62,742 bases of DNA from an uncultured Clostridia bacterium. GTDB taxonomy: Bacteria > Bacillota > Dehalobacteriia > UBA4068. Position 1 is the stretch's first letter. Every line of letters starts with the position of its first letter. The position numbers and the translations under genes were made by a program. Location of the stretch: positions 1 through 62,742 of the forward strand of contig CALXRV010000027.1 of assembly GCA_944390945.1 (NCBI GenBank), read 5' to 3'. Under the pieces are notes generated by a model. It made no database searches. It saw only the letters and a program-made list of their open reading frames with translations, and was not told the DNA's origin. This document shows, piece by piece, positions 62,405-62,742 of the stretch.

Positions 62405-62742
62405 ATTCCCCCATCGTTTACCCGGCTTCTCCTTTTGCTAAAATTATCCGTACCGGTATTGGTCCTATTGTCTGGCATACGCAAAGCGTAAGCCGCTGAA
62501 GCACTTTTCGTCAATCGTCCATATATGACTTGATGATTTTATTTGTTTATTGTGCAATATTCGTTATGCTGGAGTATAAAAGAAAATCCGAGCGGAACTC
62601 CCTGGCAAGATGCCGGAAGATATTCTGCGCTGGAAGCGGGTTTGATGACCTTTCAAACCCACTGTTGATTTGCGGCATTAGTTTTTTGCAGCTTCATTTT
62701 CCCAGCTCTTCCCCTCAGCGCGCCTCTCCTGCGGGGAACATG
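62405..62742 (+). other. Leader region of a gene starting at the window edge
   Basis: No coding frame is supported in this stretch. TTGTTT with a 16-base spacer and TATGCT could be a promoter near 62540-62570. A stem gggtttga / ttcaaaccc lies near 62637-62660. The last three bases are ATG, preceded by GGGGAAC, and may start the next gene. The roughly 170-base leader could hold a regulatory RNA, but I do not recognise a class. Confidence 0.4.

Noticed and set aside
1..62742. CRISPR array, prophage or insertion sequence
   Set aside because: No regularly spaced repeats, integrase, transposase or phage structural genes were seen.

Overview
The window reads as chromosome of a GC-rich, low-oxygen member of the Bacillota, most likely class Clostridia. 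The reasons are the tig-clpP-clpX-lonA-engB order at the right end, a rubrerythrin/rubredoxin/PerR cluster, a PknB-type kinase operon with FHA, RodA and PBP, a nucleotide-binding regulatory PyrI, a UGA-containing selD and a vanG-type cluster. A species cannot be named from the sequence. I found no IS element, prophage or CRISPR array.

Layout. 1-2.9 kb: the 3' end of larC and an unusual pyruvyl-transferase/FrhB fusion. 3.0-11.1 kb (minus): one long operon, fhaB-rodA-pbpA-HTH-Ser/Thr kinase-PP2C phosphatase, which ties cell-wall synthesis to reversible phosphorylation. 11.3-14.0 kb: a LysR regulator divergent from selD; selD carries an in-frame UGA at the catalytic residue and is followed by a DNA glycosylase. 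14.1-21.4 kb (minus): a 1618-residue multidomain protein (HD, helical repeats, NadD-like, acetyltransferase-like, phosphoribosyltransferase-like) with a dehydrogenase-like and a flavodoxin-like protein. 21.6-23.0 kb: a FabT-like MarR regulator and a DegV/FakB protein. 23.1-26.8 kb: a Crp/Fnr regulator (apparently frameshifted near its start), divergent from a 2-enoate-reductase-type flavoenzyme and two small SpoVA-like membrane proteins, with a perfect 26-bp palindrome in between.

26.9-32.6 kb (minus): the pyrimidine operon pyrC-K-D-F-E-B-I. 32.7-34.5 kb: a two-component system. 34.7-39.3 kb (plus): sulfotransferase-cysD-cysNC-TSUP permease, a PAPS-making and sulfate-transfer unit with no sulfite-reducing genes. 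39.4-45.3 kb (minus): vanR-vanS-vanG-vanXY-vanT, with a hairpin just ahead of vanG. 45.5-50.8 kb (plus): a second two-component system, then a VTC polyphosphate polymerase, a DUF4956 membrane protein and a CotH kinase. 51.0-53.5 kb (minus): perR, a two-rubredoxin protein and a ferredoxin-rubredoxin-rubrerythrin fusion. 54 kb: tRNA-Leu(UAG) and a 59-residue zinc-ribbon protein. 54.6-62.3 kb (plus): a ZIP transporter, then tig, clpP, clpX, lonA and engB. The last 340 bases hold a strong terminator and the leader of a gene that begins at the window edge.

The points most worth following up are the 1618-residue protein and its operon; the paired TSS-overlapping operator-like sites between that operon and marR; the selenocysteine SelD; the hairpin in the vanG leader; the sulfotransferase/PAPS unit; and the Crp palindrome and frameshift.
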